Shown: piece after piece, positions 22,975 through 34,465 of the stretch
How positions within the stretch are numbered: position 1 is the first letter of the stretch
Layout: each line of letters begins with the position of its first letter
Assembly (NCBI GenBank): GCA_947579665.1
Contig: OX388349.1
Span: 19,252,459-19,316,458 of the forward strand
Source: Sympetrum striolatum
Taxonomy: Eukaryota > Arthropoda > Insecta > Odonata > Libellulidae
DNA length: 64,000 bases
Reading direction: 5' to 3'
Made by a program: the position numbers and the translations under genes
The notes under the pieces: generated by a model
What the model was told of the DNA's origin: nothing
The model's input: only the letters and a program-made list of their open reading frames with translations
Databases searched by the model: none

Positions 22975-23560
22975 TTATTCTATTTATTATTTGTCTCTAT
23001 ACCATATGCTGAGTCTGTTTGACACTCACCGCCTCCTTGGTCGTACTCTAGAGCACTTCCATTCTCTGGCTTATAGCTGCACTGTTATCGAGGACGTTTA
23101 AAGGTAACGGTTATTGAAGCTACGGTGTATGTCTTACTGCACCTCCCTTATATTTTAACGGCGTAGACTCCTGGAAGACTGCTTCCTTGGAATGCCACAT
23201 TGCCTTTGGTTGTTCAGAGATTCAGTGAGTGAGGAAATTATGGCGTAGCATTGAATGGGGTACCAATGTTTTAACATCGGATCGCAATACGCACGTCTTG
23301 AACAGGAGCGATTGATGGTTTTTAACTGATCATTGCCCATAAATAAGGGAATCTCTTTCACCGAGTTTATTAATCTAATTACCACAAGTATTCCTTATTA
23401 ATTTAAAATGCAGAATAAATAAATTATAGTTAGACATTTTTAGTGCCAGGGTTATGATTTACCGTTATACTTATTGAAAAATGCGAATTTTACAATTTAA
23501 TGTACTTAATAACAATTTTGATGCCTAAATTACCTGTTTCAATTAGTATAACTAAAAAAA
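22975..23560. other. No supported feature
   Basis: Short frames only (76 codons on the minus strand at 23155-23385), without motif or repeat partner. Confidence 0.4.
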
Positions 23561-23565
23561 ATTTA

Positions 23566-24384
23566 ATGTGGCCAACACATGACCTTTTACATATTTATTG
23601 AAAGCAGAAGCCTACGCAGGTAATATATAAAGAACTCCAAAACAATGAGTGTTACAGAAAAATGTTTCATACAAAAGTTGCAGTAAAATACATTATCTAT
23701 ATCTTTTGTACAAATTGTATACAAATACATCACATTCTGTCAGAGATATTTAAGAAAAAACACAATTTTTGGATAAAAAGTAACTTGCGGTTAGCGAGTA
23801 TTCACTAATAACTCCTAAACAATCAGTGTTACGAAAAAAATTTTCACACAAAAGTAATGTACATTATCTATAACTTTTGTAAATAATAGTATAAACCTAC
23901 ATTGCATTCTGACAGAGAAATGTATTAAAAACTTCCATTTCTGGATAAACAACCACTTCCGGTTAACCATTATTCAAGAATAACTCCTAAACAATCAATG
24001 CTACGAAAAAATGTTTCACATAAAAGTTGTAGTAAAGTACATTATATATAAGTTTTGTGAATAACTGTATAAACCTAAATTTCATTCTGACAGAGATATT
24101 TAAGAAACAAACTTTTGTACCGGTTAAGCGATATTCAACAAAAACTAATCAACTCTTGGCATTGTTAGGAAAATACTAAATATGAACTTGTAAAATGATC
24201 GGATAATTACTTTTTACGATAGAGAGCCCAAAAACTTGTTGACCACAGACAGACATGTTCGGAAAAATAGTGAAAACGAACTCTATGGGCCCCAAAACAT
24301 ATATTTCCGTTGAAATATAGAGGTCGATTTTTTTTTCGAAAACAATACTTTCTCTATACTACGTATAGGGAGAAAGTAAAAATG
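23566..24384 (+). mobile_element. Helentron-like non-autonomous element, copy A (~820 bp)
   Basis: The 5' end ATGTGGCCAACACATGAC (23566-23583) and 3' end (a 31 base hairpin, 24347-24377, then TAAAAATG) both recur in the opposite-strand element at 48.01-48.70 kb, which fixes both boundaries. Between them lie three diverged tandem units starting at 23641, 23818 and 23990 (periods 177 and 172), each with AACAATnA(G/A)TG(T/C)TAC and a TTTCA(T/C)A(C/T)AAAAGT segment, plus a partial fourth. The 3' hairpin pairs ACTTTCTC with GAGAAAGT and TATAC with GTATA. Internal minisatellite, conserved 5' end and 3' stem-loop match the architecture of DINE-1/Helentron-type elements. There is no coding capacity. 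The class is inferred from structure alone. Confidence 0.65.
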
Positions 24385-24389
24385 CAACT

Positions 24390-24765
24390 CGACCGCTGAG
24401 TTGTTGAAATGAAGGCATAATAAATGAATCAATAACTATTCGCTTGTCAAGTACTGACACTATTTATGTTGGTGGTTTATTCTGTGTCTTAATTCCCCTA
24501 CACGCTGAATATCACTGTTGCTAAGCACTGCCCCTACCTCATTCCTCTCTTCATTCTAGCATCTTCACCATTTTCGACAAACGCCGCTTGCTCCTTACAT
24601 GTTGCTTGGATCTAATCCTTTTGTGTTGTTTCATTCCAATTACTTGCATAATCCGCAAAATTTCCAGTCGAAATGATGTTAAATTCTTCTTTTGTTTCCC
24701 CAATTTTTGTTTTTTTTAATTAAATAAATCATAAAAAATTGTGATATTTTCTTTTCACATTACAG
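24390..24765. other. Spacer upstream of the putative exon
   Basis: No ORF or repeat recognised. The end is a T-rich tract that could serve as a polypyrimidine tract for the candidate exon at 24766. Confidence 0.35.
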
Positions 24766-24843
24766 GAAAAGGACTAGAACCAGTTGATCGGATATCCTAG
24801 GAGAAGAGGGCAAGTAAAGGCAAGGATTCATCTTCATATAAAG
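24766..24843 (+). other. Candidate non-coding exon (78 bp)
   Basis: A strong-looking 3' splice site (ATTTTCTTTTCACATTACAG, ending at 24765) precedes a 78 base purine-rich segment containing AGGAGAAGAGGG-type words that resemble exonic splicing enhancers. The segment ends AAAG followed by a near-consensus donor GTAGGTGA at 24844. All three forward frames contain a stop, so it would be a 5'-UTR or long non-coding RNA exon. Chance occurrence of such a pair in 64 kb is quite possible; only transcript data can decide. Confidence 0.3.
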
Positions 24844-25059
24844 GTAGGTGAAAATTATTCATTCTCTGCAGTAAATTGGAATTTATTCATGTAATAAGAA
24901 GTTGCGATCAGTCCAAAGTCAGATAACAACGAAAAACCTCTAATTACATGTAGGATTAGGTAAAATTACTGTCAGGATTATTAGATCCTTTATTAAGTGA
25001 GGTTACGCCAGAGCGGGTCATTATTGAATCCAACCTAAAATGACGTTTATCCTTAAGTA

Positions 25060-25180
25060 CTTAATTTATAAAACATGAAGAAAAATTAGATAGAAAATTA
25101 AAACATAAGGATGGATAGGTTTGTGGAAAATCATCTCCACAACGTAAGGTTGACAAAGAAACCTCGTGTTATAAAATGAG
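25060..25180 (-). repeat. Repeat family C, diverged copy
   Basis: GTGGAAAATCATCTCCACAACGTAAGG, TTGACAAAGAAACCTCGTGTT (25131-25170) lines up base for base with the GTGGGGAAAAATCTTTGCAACTGAAGG, TTGACAAAGAAAAAACCCACGTTG order of the 29.7 and 61.5 kb copies, at perhaps two-thirds identity. A 66-codon minus-strand frame is coincidental. Confidence 0.4.
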
Positions 25181-25365
25181 TATACTGAGTATGAGTATGG
25201 AATTATTACAAAGTGTTTTTTTAAAATTTCATCCATTGGGAAGAATTCTTTGCAAAGCCCATCCATGGAGAACCCTAACCCTTATTGGTTATAACTTCCA
25301 TTTTTGCAAACCACGACTTTTATGAGTTTTTAACCTCTAATTTTGATTAAATTTTTATGTATCAA

Positions 25366-25600
25366 CCAGGGCCGTTTTTAGGCATACGCGGTCGCGTAGG
25401 GCCCCGTCAACTTAGGGGCCCCGCCGCCAAGTCACAAAAAGTACATAAATTATTTCTATAATTAACATTTTTACTAAATCAATAAAATTAAAAGCATAAT
25501 AAATTCAATTTCCGTACCATATTATGATATGTAACGTTATATGATTAACTGGGGTCTATAGGGCCCCATACAATCATGTTACGTAGGGCCCCCAAAATAA
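25366..25600. mobile_element. Possible DNA-transposon relic with GGGCCCC blocks
   Basis: A CCAGGGCCGTTTTTAGGC start (25366-25383) and four GGGCCCC blocks (about 25399, 25415, 25561 and 25586) bracket an AT-rich centre. The outer blocks sit in CGCGTAGGGCCCC and TACGTAGGGCCCCC contexts, i.e. a direct rather than inverted repeat. CAGGGCCG-type starts and GGGCCCC words are common in hAT-like relics, but I cannot define ends or a target duplication. Confidence 0.35.
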
Positions 25601-25984
25601 TGAGAGCTATAAGACTAACTAACTATAAGAACTAATTATAAGAACAGAATTATAAGAATGGTATCAACCATAGGGAAGTTAAAAAATAATAATACGTCAT
25701 CTGATCATTTTAAAATGTACAATATAGTGGAAGTATGGCATTAGCAAATTAACTGCATACAATCTATGAAAATTATTACAAGGTGCTTACAGTTTCCGTC
25801 CTCTTGACTGTTACTGAGTTACCTCATCTGGACCCCACCCCTTCCAAACAGAGGCTGCGGTAAGAATCGGCGAGAGGTCTGTCCAAGGTTCCGCAATGCA
25901 AATTTCACATCAAAGGGACTGCCATTCCGGTTGATTTATTTTGTTTGCAAGTAATTAGCTAACGAATGTTTGCTCCCCGTATCA

Positions 25985-26570
25985 ATTCCCCTAAATAAGG
26001 ATCGATTTCGCATCGAATATAATTGCGAAACTTTAGCTGATTATTAAATTTGATGCATGGGCCTCATAATCCTGCAATCGTTAATGGCAGCGAGAATGAG
26101 CAAACACGATTTAACACGGGCTGACACCGACCACTTTTATTCCCGAGGTTCGTCGGCTGATCGTCAAATATTTATGCTATCTTATTGACGCAAACTGGAA
26201 TGCAAACACCATTCGCTGCGCCGAAATTTGCGGTTTTGCGATGAGATATCGGAAATTGACGACCGCTTGCATAAATTATGGCGATATTCGGTTTTGATTA
26301 AATTCAGATGTTTTTATGCGATTTCGCACCTCTTGCGAATGCCTCGCGCCAATTTTATCATCGAGAAAACAAATTTATGGCGCGTGCAAAAATTATACGA
26401 ATGTCTGATTGTTTTACAGCCGATGAAATATTGTTATTCGCGAGGTGGAAATAAGGTCGTTCATCGAGACCAGTTGCCGGTGTTACAAGAATTTGTACAG
26501 ATTGTGTTTTTCGGCAAGAGTTACAAACAACCCTGTCTAATGTTCCATTTTTTTAGATTTTCATAGCTGT
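25985..26570. other. CpG-rich island, possible cis-regulatory element
   Basis: CpG is abundant here relative to the flanks. Words resembling homeodomain sites are dense: TTTATGG/TTTATGC/TTTATTC occur at least six times (for example about 26134, 26173, 26314 and 26378), as do GATTAA/TTAATG. A 112-codon plus-strand frame (26228-26566) has no recognisable domain and lies in one phase of a stop-poor region, so I do not call it coding. A Hox- or caudal-type enhancer is one reading, with low certainty. Confidence 0.25.
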
Positions 26571-26639
26571 AATGATATGAAATATGAGGTATTAATTGTA
26601 TATCAGTAGTATAAAATACTTTGGTAATTTTCTATTGCT

Positions 26640-27055
26640 CCTGCTACCATTTTCTGATGAATGGAATAATTTCATTTGTCATTTGGTACAGGGTAGAGGC
26701 AATTCTATCTTTCATTTAATTTCGTCACAGTCTTGATCATGCCTGTGATGAAATGAATAAAACTAAGGTATGAGTGAATAATTGCACTGATCAAGGTCTC
26801 TCCTTATGGACTGACAGGAAAAGTATTACTCATGAAGTAACTGTGCTTTACTTTCGTGGAAATGTTCCGCTTGTAGCATTCCGGCTCAGTGTTGAATGCA
26901 ACGGTAAACTACCTCACTCCTCATTCCGCTTAGTAAACCTTATTCTCATCATCTTGATCCTTTTAGCTTATGTCAGAGGGTACCAACAGGCCTTCAGGCT
27001 AAATACTTTACAGAATTGAAAATCAATTTTTTTTAAATCAGCATACTCTTCGTCA
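26640..27055 (+). repeat. Dispersed repeat family R, long copy
   Basis: Landmarks in order are TTGTCATTTGGTACAGGG (26676), TCTTTCATTTAATTTCGTCAC, CTCTCCTTATGGACTGACAGG, TTTCGTGGAAATGTTCCGC (about 26852), GTAGCATTCCGGCTCAG, CTACCTCACTCCTCATTCC (about 26909) and GGCCTTCAGGCT (26989). The same order occurs at 37.64-38.02 kb and, with more divergence, at 8.1-8.4 kb. An 81-codon frame through it is not conserved among copies. Confidence 0.6.
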
Positions 27056-27074
27056 TTGAACTGCAATACGATAA

Positions 27075-27501
27075 GGGGGTATCCAGTAATTACGTGAGCT
27101 GATTTTTGCGATTTTTTATCCCCTCCCTCCCCCCTAGTGAGATATCGTGAGATTTGGCTCGACCCCCTCCTCTAATCTCACGTGAGATTGTTCAAAACGC
27201 GTTTTTTTAGTGTTAATATGTTAATCTATGCTTCATTATATTGGAATTATTAAAAAATAAACGTAATTTATTTAATTATTTAGGACTAATTGAGACAAGT
27301 ATTTAAGATTACTGAGATCGTAGCCTAAAATCACAATGAAAAAATCGAACCCAGTTATCTCATGATTCTGCACTGTTTCTTGCGAATAAAAAATTACGTA
27401 TCTTTGCGAGAACCCCCCTCTCCCTCAGGTGAGAGTGAGTTAGATTCGGCTTAACCACCCCCCGCCCCCCTAAACGCCTCACGTAATTAATGGACACCCC
27501 C
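27075..27501. mobile_element. 427 bp PIF/Harbinger-like MITE
   Basis: The left end 27075-27098 and right end 27478-27501 form a 24 base inverted repeat (GGGGGT(A/G)TCCA, then (G/T)TAATTACGTGAG) with two mismatches. TAA lies immediately outside both ends (27072-27074 and 27502-27504), a 3 bp duplication typical of PIF/Harbinger insertions. Both subterminal regions carry C-rich runs and GTGAGAT/CTCACGTGAG words. There is no ORF, so it is non-autonomous. It sits between two R-family copies and probably inserted into the second. Confidence 0.75.
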
Positions 27502-27504
27502 TAA

Positions 27505-27690
27505 ACCGATTAAACTCGCTGATGAAAGCAATGGAAAATACCTCACTCCTCATCTTTTCTGGTAAGCCTCATCCCATCTCAAAAACTTTCGTAGCTATTA
27601 ATGGATGAGGGTCAAACCAGCCTTCAGGCTTTATTCGGTACGGAGAGTCAAGATTGTTTTGCGATAGCAAACCACCTAACTCCCCTTCCT
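27505..27690 (+). repeat. Dispersed repeat family R, 3' portion
   Basis: GAAAGCAATGGAAAATACC, CTCACTCCTCATCTTTTCTGG, TAAGCCTCATCC, GTAGCTATTAATGG and AGCCTTCAGGCTTTATTC match the second half of the other R copies. The first half may lie left of the Harbinger-like MITE (from about 27040), which would make that MITE a nested insertion. Confidence 0.5.
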
Positions 27691-28114
27691 TCATAGTAAG
27701 CCCATCTTTCTTCCAATACTTCAGTAGGTAATTGTGAAGATGTCGAAAATGAAACAAGTCTTTGGGCTGATCACTGTACAAAGATAGATAGTGAAATATT
27801 CAACCTAAGTCTAGTTGATTAACGCCGCATATTCGTGCTACTTCCACTTATGGCTTAATTGTTTGATAATCATCTTTTGCTTGACATCAGAAGTTTCAAA
27901 TAGAGATTTATATGATCTTTAAGCCGTTGACAGACCTTCGCTGGGTCAGTTCAAACAGCCCCGCGTGACTTAAAGTGAGCCTGCATTCTTAGGAGAACCC
28001 GATACCTATTACAATAGCTAAGCTGCCATCTTCAGGGGTGTGGGAATAATCTTCCATGTTCTTCTTAATCCATTATTCTGCGACCCATGAAGATGATGGC
28101 TTAGCCCCTGAAAT

Positions 28115-28508
28115 ACGTTTCACCCGGAAGACGGTTCGCCGAAGGGGGAGGGGGGTTCGCCAAGGGGAAGTTTCTCCCAAGGGTTGTTCACCCAAGAATC
28201 TATATATCTCTCATTTTCTGTCAAAAGCTTGTCTTAGAACCGTAATTAATTTGATAATAATAAAGATATAAGATAATAACAAAATATAATTACATATTAC
28301 GCTTCATATTTACTTTCTACCTATTTATTTAAGCAGATCAAGTGGGACTGCCTTTCTTTACGATATTATCAAGTTTTTAGCTAAAAAGCTCTTTAAAAAC
28401 CATTTGATAGAACATTTCTTGGGTGAAGTGACTTATTTGTTAAAAATCTTTAAGGAGAAACGTCTTTTTTGCAATATTTCCTTTAGGTAAACGGTTTGAG
28501 TGAAACGT
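28115..28508. mobile_element. 394 bp element with diverged inverted ends built of repeated motifs
   Basis: The left end begins ACGTTTCACCCGGAAGACGG and the right end, read inward on the minus strand, begins ACGTTTCACTCAAACCG. The two sides then continue in parallel: (G)GTTCGCCGAAGG against CGTTTACCTAAAGG, AAGTTTCTCCCAAGGG against GACGTTTCTCCTTAAAG, and GTTCACCCAAGAA against CTTCACCCAAGAA. Each side is therefore an array of a GTT(T/C)(A/G/T)CCnAAGGG-like motif. Subterminal motif arrays suggest transposase-binding sites or a foldback-type element. No ORF and no clear target duplication. Confidence 0.6.
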
Positions 28509-28509
28509 C

Positions 28510-29640
28510 CAAGTTGTTCAGTCATCTAGAATTGAAAAAAGTCGGTCAAGGGGCCAAAAATGTATTTTTTTTAATGCATAACAAAAGGATTCGCATAATT
28601 ATCATTAATTGGACGATTACGTTTTATTATTTCCTTTGTCGTTTCCCTGATAATCCAAAATGCTAAGGCAAATTCCAACGATTTGCACATAAAAGGACAG
28701 TCTCGGATTTTTAGGGGAAACAATAAAGCTCGCTGCCATAGCAACGGCTTAAGGAGTATCTGTTCTAATTACAGCCGTATACGATTTCCTCTCTTCAGGG
28801 GTTTGTTTTATGTATTCTCAAACTAAAATCTGTCAATCCAACCCCAATTCTTGTTTGATGAATTCATACAAACATTTGATACCATGTAGTATATGACACA
28901 TGATATTCTTGAAGTTACCGAATAGGAAGATATAAAAGGAAAGGTATCACGGAAGGATAAAACCACGGCGAGTAATGATTTTAAAATATACGATTTCGTG
29001 TTTTCATATCTACTTGGTGATAAAAGGCAGTCATGAAATTCAGTGTTAATAACTTCCCCATTAAGGGTGCTCTTTACTTCGAGAAAATTTCGCCACCAGG
29101 GCTAGGGCTCTGTTAGTTCACGCTTTTTCCGCCACTGGTTTCGTACCCCTCCGGTGGAATGGGTAGACAGAGAACGGGGGAGGGCTTGGTAGTTGTAAAC
29201 ACATGCTGTCAACCGAGACAAAGAAGCAACCGAGGAAATACGATTTCTTTTAAATTTCTCGAGTCGGGTCATTTTCGGGAAGAGGAAAAGAAACCAAACG
29301 AAAGCCTGAAGGACTTGGCTATTCTGAATGAAAATAATTTCTAATAACTTCTGAAATCCAGAATAACGAGCTAATTTCAATGCTGAACGTTAATTGCTTT
29401 CCATTAGCCTTCATAAAAAGTAGCATTTTCCAAAATTTAGAATAAAACATTTATGATGCAAATGACGCTCCGTACTTTTGGAAACAAAGTAATTAGGTAG
29501 CAGCTAATTCGCAAGTTATAATTAATCTCTCCATATTTCCAGCTTCTCCATCTTTTACAGCAGATGTATAAACATCTAATCACAGCATATAGGTTCTACA
29601 TTCATAAAATTTTCAATATTATTATTTCACGAATAATTTA
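28510..29640. other. No supported feature
   Basis: Short opposed frames near 29102-29380 (92 and 61 codons) lie in a slightly GC-richer patch and have no motif. Nothing else recognised. Confidence 0.4.
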
Positions 29641-29654
29641 TTCACAATATTAAC

Positions 29655-29835
29655 AGCTAGCTAATTCATATAAATAGAAACAAAAATAAAGAGCAGGGTG
29701 TGGGGAAAAATCTTTGCAACTGAAGGTTAACAAAGAAAAAACCCACGTTGCGGGAAAAACACCCGCATAGAAGGGGGTGTAAAAGAACCCGCGAAAACAA
29801 AGTAATAAAAAAATAAGAACAATAGAACATAGATT
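29655..29835 (-). repeat. Repeat family C, copy 2
   Basis: GTGTGGGGAAAAATCTTTGC, AACTGAAGGTTAACAAAG, CCCACGTTGCGGG and the hairpin ACACCCGCATAGAAGGGGGTGT reproduce the plus-strand copy at 4.9 kb in reverse orientation. The AACT-tailed 3' portion is missing. Two overlapping minus-strand frames (64 and 83 codons) are chance products of the repeat. Confidence 0.6.
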
Positions 29836-29839
29836 TGTG

Positions 29840-32800
29840 AACAATTATCAGGTAAAAAAAGAGAGAATGATTTATACAAAGAGGATTAAACCAGATAAAA
29901 TTAGCTAGAGAGATCATTTTTAAATTTAAAGTGCAACGTAAGCATAATAAGCTACATTTATCTAATTATGATAACATTTTTAAAGCTTCTAAAATGTAAT
30001 AAAACGGAATCATTTCTTGAGGCGGAGGCTTGGCTGGAAACTAACCGAAGTTGGTCCCTTCAACACTGACCTTTCTCCGTCTTCATGCCATTGGATTTCC
30101 CTGGACGCTAGTAACTTCTTCCAATCAGAGAATAGATAAAAATATATTTTTTGCACAAATCGCAAAGTTTGACAATATATCGATTCTCATATTGAAATAA
30201 AATATTAGGGTGGACTGAGAAATACGATTTTTCGAGCTGCGAATTCTAATAGCACCCAAACGTTGCGTTGCTATTTCGTCGACGAGAGATATCACCTTTT
30301 CGCCCACAGAGATTTCCGTTTTCTTGGCACAAACTAATCTACTAATACGCTATGTCGCATTAACCTTGTTGTTAGCAATAATAAAAATCTTCATCAGAAT
30401 TTTGGACTATCATGAGCCACCCTTGAGTTGGATGACGCAACGCTCAAGAGCTCCAGTTTCTCTCCGCTTGAACGGGAGGTTATCTTGAAGAGTAAGAACG
30501 AAACTTCGATGAAATTGACTGTAACTTTTAATTGTGGAAAAACACACATAAATAGCATCTCCAAAAAACAATAACATCTGCAGATAATACTTTCATTGGG
30601 AGTGAATATGATGATGAAGAAGAACCATTGCGTAACAATCAACAGTAAAAGACGATTTAGATCATTAAAAAAGTTTAAAAACTAATATAATTATTTATCG
30701 TAAGCACATTCATTCAATTTCATCCATTCCATGAATTCCGCTGCCATTATTTTTTGTTAATCAGAGAACATCATTTTTCTATGATTTACCGAATTTACAT
30801 AATTTTTGTCATATGATACCTAGAAATCACCGCAAAGAAGTTAGACAATTATTGATAATATCAGGATATCTGCATAGTGTTTGGTATCAAATTAATCAGC
30901 AAACCACCAGGAAATATATTGTGGAATACTTATTCAATTAAACCTACTTATTAAAAATATTATACTTAATATTAACCATAATTTCCAAACAGTAACCGCT
31001 GACCGGACTTTTAGAAAAAAGGTCGACCTAAGGGATGGACCTCCTGGAGTTTTGGCCTCATCTTTAGTCTTGGGCCTTGGGTGGGGAAGGAGGGAGGCGG
31101 TGGAATGGGAACTTGCTCCGCTGGGCGTATGCAGCGCCAATTTCTCGCTACATTATCATACTCTGCGATTTCCCTAATTACTCTTCTTGTACGAATTTAA
31201 TGTACACGAGTAGTGTCTCAATCGAAAGATAAAGGATACTGCTATGTTACATCATGAGCTTTTTTCGCTATCTTATCTTATAGGAACGTGGCACTTCAGA
31301 GAAAATGAGCAATATTTGCTAATGTTTTTAACAAATTCGGTATACAATATCAATAAAAAGAACCTGTTGTTACAAAGTTTCATCTTTTAAGCATCGGTTG
31401 GTGAAAATATAACTTTGTAAGTTTTAAAATGTCTTCAATGCGAGGGCAATAGAAACAGTCTAAAAAGGGCTTTTTCTGTGTAGTAAAGGGCAGCCTTAAT
31501 GACGCTGTGACATACACTACGTCGATGCGAAAACAGTCGCTTACGTAATCGCAAAATTGGCAGAAAGATTGTTCAGCAGCCGATCAAAGCAGGAGAGGCT
31601 ATGAATGGAGATGAGCAGTTTATTTCAGGATCGCAAACGAAATTTAAGCTGAATTAAAAAGACAGACGTCACGTCGATTCACTGCGTTCAAAAATGCACG
31701 AGTGCTTTCCCGACGTGCATACGATGGGATTTTCGTGATGAGCGATCTTTTTGTTTAGAACCTCCCTTCAGTGCCATCCTCAGTCTGCTGAAAATAGCTC
31801 CTATGAAATGGTAGATGAAATGCTGCTCTGTTTAGTCTCCAAAGCGCCAAATCTGTCATCGCCTGACATTTGAACGATTAACTCGAATGGCAGCGAAAAA
31901 TAATTACAGGAAATAAATGTATTAAATCTAACCAAATTTATGCAAATTACCACATCCGACTTAATGTTAACCGCAGATGTGTTGATTTCATTCATATCAT
32001 AATTTATCTTTCGATGTGTTTTAATTAATTTATTTTAATAATTAACGACAATAAAATCGAATATACGATATGATTTAAAACCAATATTGTATGGCGTGAC
32101 TCATGAAATATGATAGAGAATGCTCAATTTTATATTGTCCACGAATTTAATTTTGGTGGCTATTTTTCTAAAATCATCAGACAAAAACAACGCATTTAAA
32201 TTACTTTATGCCACTGGTTTCATTAGAAATTCATCATTAGTTTAATGATGAACTTTGCAAATTTAATACCGGACATATAAAGTAATTATGGTGGAATTTT
32301 GCTCAGCCATTTAACATTCTTGATGTTACGAAGCTCCACAAAGCTTCTTCAATTAAATTTATTTAGTAATTTTCTGATAACTCACTATCAGTCATGAGCA
32401 TGGCTTTGACAGAGTTCAATTAAATAAATATTAACCTTCATTCTCTATCAGATAACTCATGAAATATATCCAATTCACAAACAAATTGTTACTGGAACAA
32501 AATTTGAAATAATTAGTTCAATATTACTCATATAGTACCCAATAGTACATTGAGCGATTCAGGCGTAAGAGCGGAAAAGGGGATATTCGAAAAACCAACG
32601 AATATATTCACCTAGATGGGCAGGTAATTTGGAATGATAAAAGAAAATCATTAAAAATTCGTTCGTATCGAGTCCAAAGGCTTGTCTTTCTCTTTTCGTT
32701 TGACTAGGCTTTGATGTAAACCCTTAATTTTGGATTCAGCCCTTCCAAACGCTTCTTTATTCCAAAAGCTATCGGATCGCCCTTGTTTTATGGGGTGAGA

Positions 32801-34460
32801 AACTCGGAGAATAAATTACCATTTAATAAGGGTGACTGATTTGTCTCTAAATTTATTTCTCTCTCTTTTTTTATTACCTCCAAACGCCTCTTTCACGAGG
32901 TTGAACTGAGAAACCTGAGCCTATTTCTCTTTGAAGATTTCGATTTTCTCGTTTACAATATTTATTTCAAAACAAAAAAAAAACCTTTCCTCCATTTGAA
33001 AATCAGGTATTTTATCACCTTATGTTTGAGCAATACTAGTTTTGAAATGCTTTTTCTTAAAATATATCGAATTTTATGCGTCTGGGTTGGATTTAAGTTG
33101 CAAAACTGCCTCTAAGGTGTGCCTGCTTGTGCCTTTACTGTTAAAACGTTCTCTTTTGGAGGACATTACTATCGTTTCGCATGGATTCTTGCTTAGTAAC
33201 CTGATAGTTGAAAGATCGGCATATCTATAGTTTTTCATTCTTCCTTCTACCAAAATGTAAACAAATTCGGAACCTATCATTTTTCAGCATTTTTAAGCAG
33301 CCTTTGTTATAAATTATTCTGCATTCTATTATTTACTCTGTTATCATCTATCGCAGTTTAGTAACAATTTGTGTTAAAAACAATTGCGAAATTTGCAAAC
33401 AAATATTGTTTGTTACTTAAAGTTTATATTTGTAAAATTATCCATTATTACTTTATACAGAATATTACATTGATAAAACAATCAATTTAAAACATTGCAT
33501 CAATAAATATAAAAAACAATAAAAAACAACAACGAATTATAAACAAATTAATAACAACCTAAGAAAATAGTACAACGATGTGCAACTGCGAATTTAATTT
33601 GTGTATCGTTATATTATTACCAGTTTGTATTTTTGTGTGATTGCTTTATTTGTCATTGTTGTTTTTTATGTTTTTAAGTCACTTCATTGTTGATGGATGA
33701 CCTTTATGTATTCGTTTTGTATTGTTACAATTCTTATTATTAACAATTGTTTACGATTCATGTTTTATCTCTGTCGTTTCTGTATTTACATAAAGTATTT
33801 ATTCTTTATGTTTACCTTCTTAGAATAGACCGATTCTACATAATGCTTAAGTCCCTCCTTTCTCTGGAGCGTCGTTGGAGTGAGTGGCAGTGATCTTGTC
33901 TCCACAGTCGGTGGAGTGAAAGTGCTTAACGCAGTCCAACTTAAATATCCTCGAGGAGGAGACGTGTTTCTCCGAATATCTACGGAAACAATTTCAGCGA
34001 GATTCCGACTCCCTGATAATTTTCGCCATTTTTAATTCATGTATTCAATTAAGATAAGGCAATCCTCTGTTATCGCAATGTACGAGAGAGGGTTTTAACT
34101 AAATATTAATGAGGGGCCGGATGATAATGGAACCATCTCTTAAGTAGAGCTCTTCCCTTAATTTTTTATACATATTTGCTTTTCGTTGTAAGAGGGCGTT
34201 GCGAACTGAGCTAATATTATCGTTTGCATCTGAGACGAGCACTTGAAAAGGCTTTCACGGGCTCTCCTATCGCCTCTCTCTATTCCGAAAGATTATAATG
34301 CTGGGGTATTAATGTATTTCGACGAATGGGAAACTTTCATTCGGCGGAGGATGGATTAAAATGTAGCTCTCATTTCCTTTTGTCTCAGTCTTGCACATGA
34401 TCGTGATCATATGAACATTACTATGATAACTTAGCATTACATTTGTAATGTTAATTAATT
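29840..34460. other. AT-rich DNA, no gene; AACAAT-rich patch at 33360-33730
   Basis: Only short frames (60 to 82 codons) without motifs occur. The patch 33360-33730 is dense in AACAAT/ATTGTT words, like the blocks at 15.2, 18.5 and 21.3 kb. A GC-richer stretch at 30990-31145 gives a 68-codon minus-strand frame with no domain. No inverted-end element was recognised. Confidence 0.4.
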
Positions 34461-34465
34461 TATTT

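Noticed and set aside
23566..24160. CRISPR-like array from the three repeated units
   Set aside because: Units are ~175 bp, diverged throughout, with no short identical repeats or unique spacers, and the DNA is eukaryotic.
25585..25640. Second AACT-type tail of family C after the GGGCCCC element
   Set aside because: The AACTAACTATAAGAACTAATTATAAG run lacks the preceding AATAAAGGGTC signal and looks like local simple-sequence drift.
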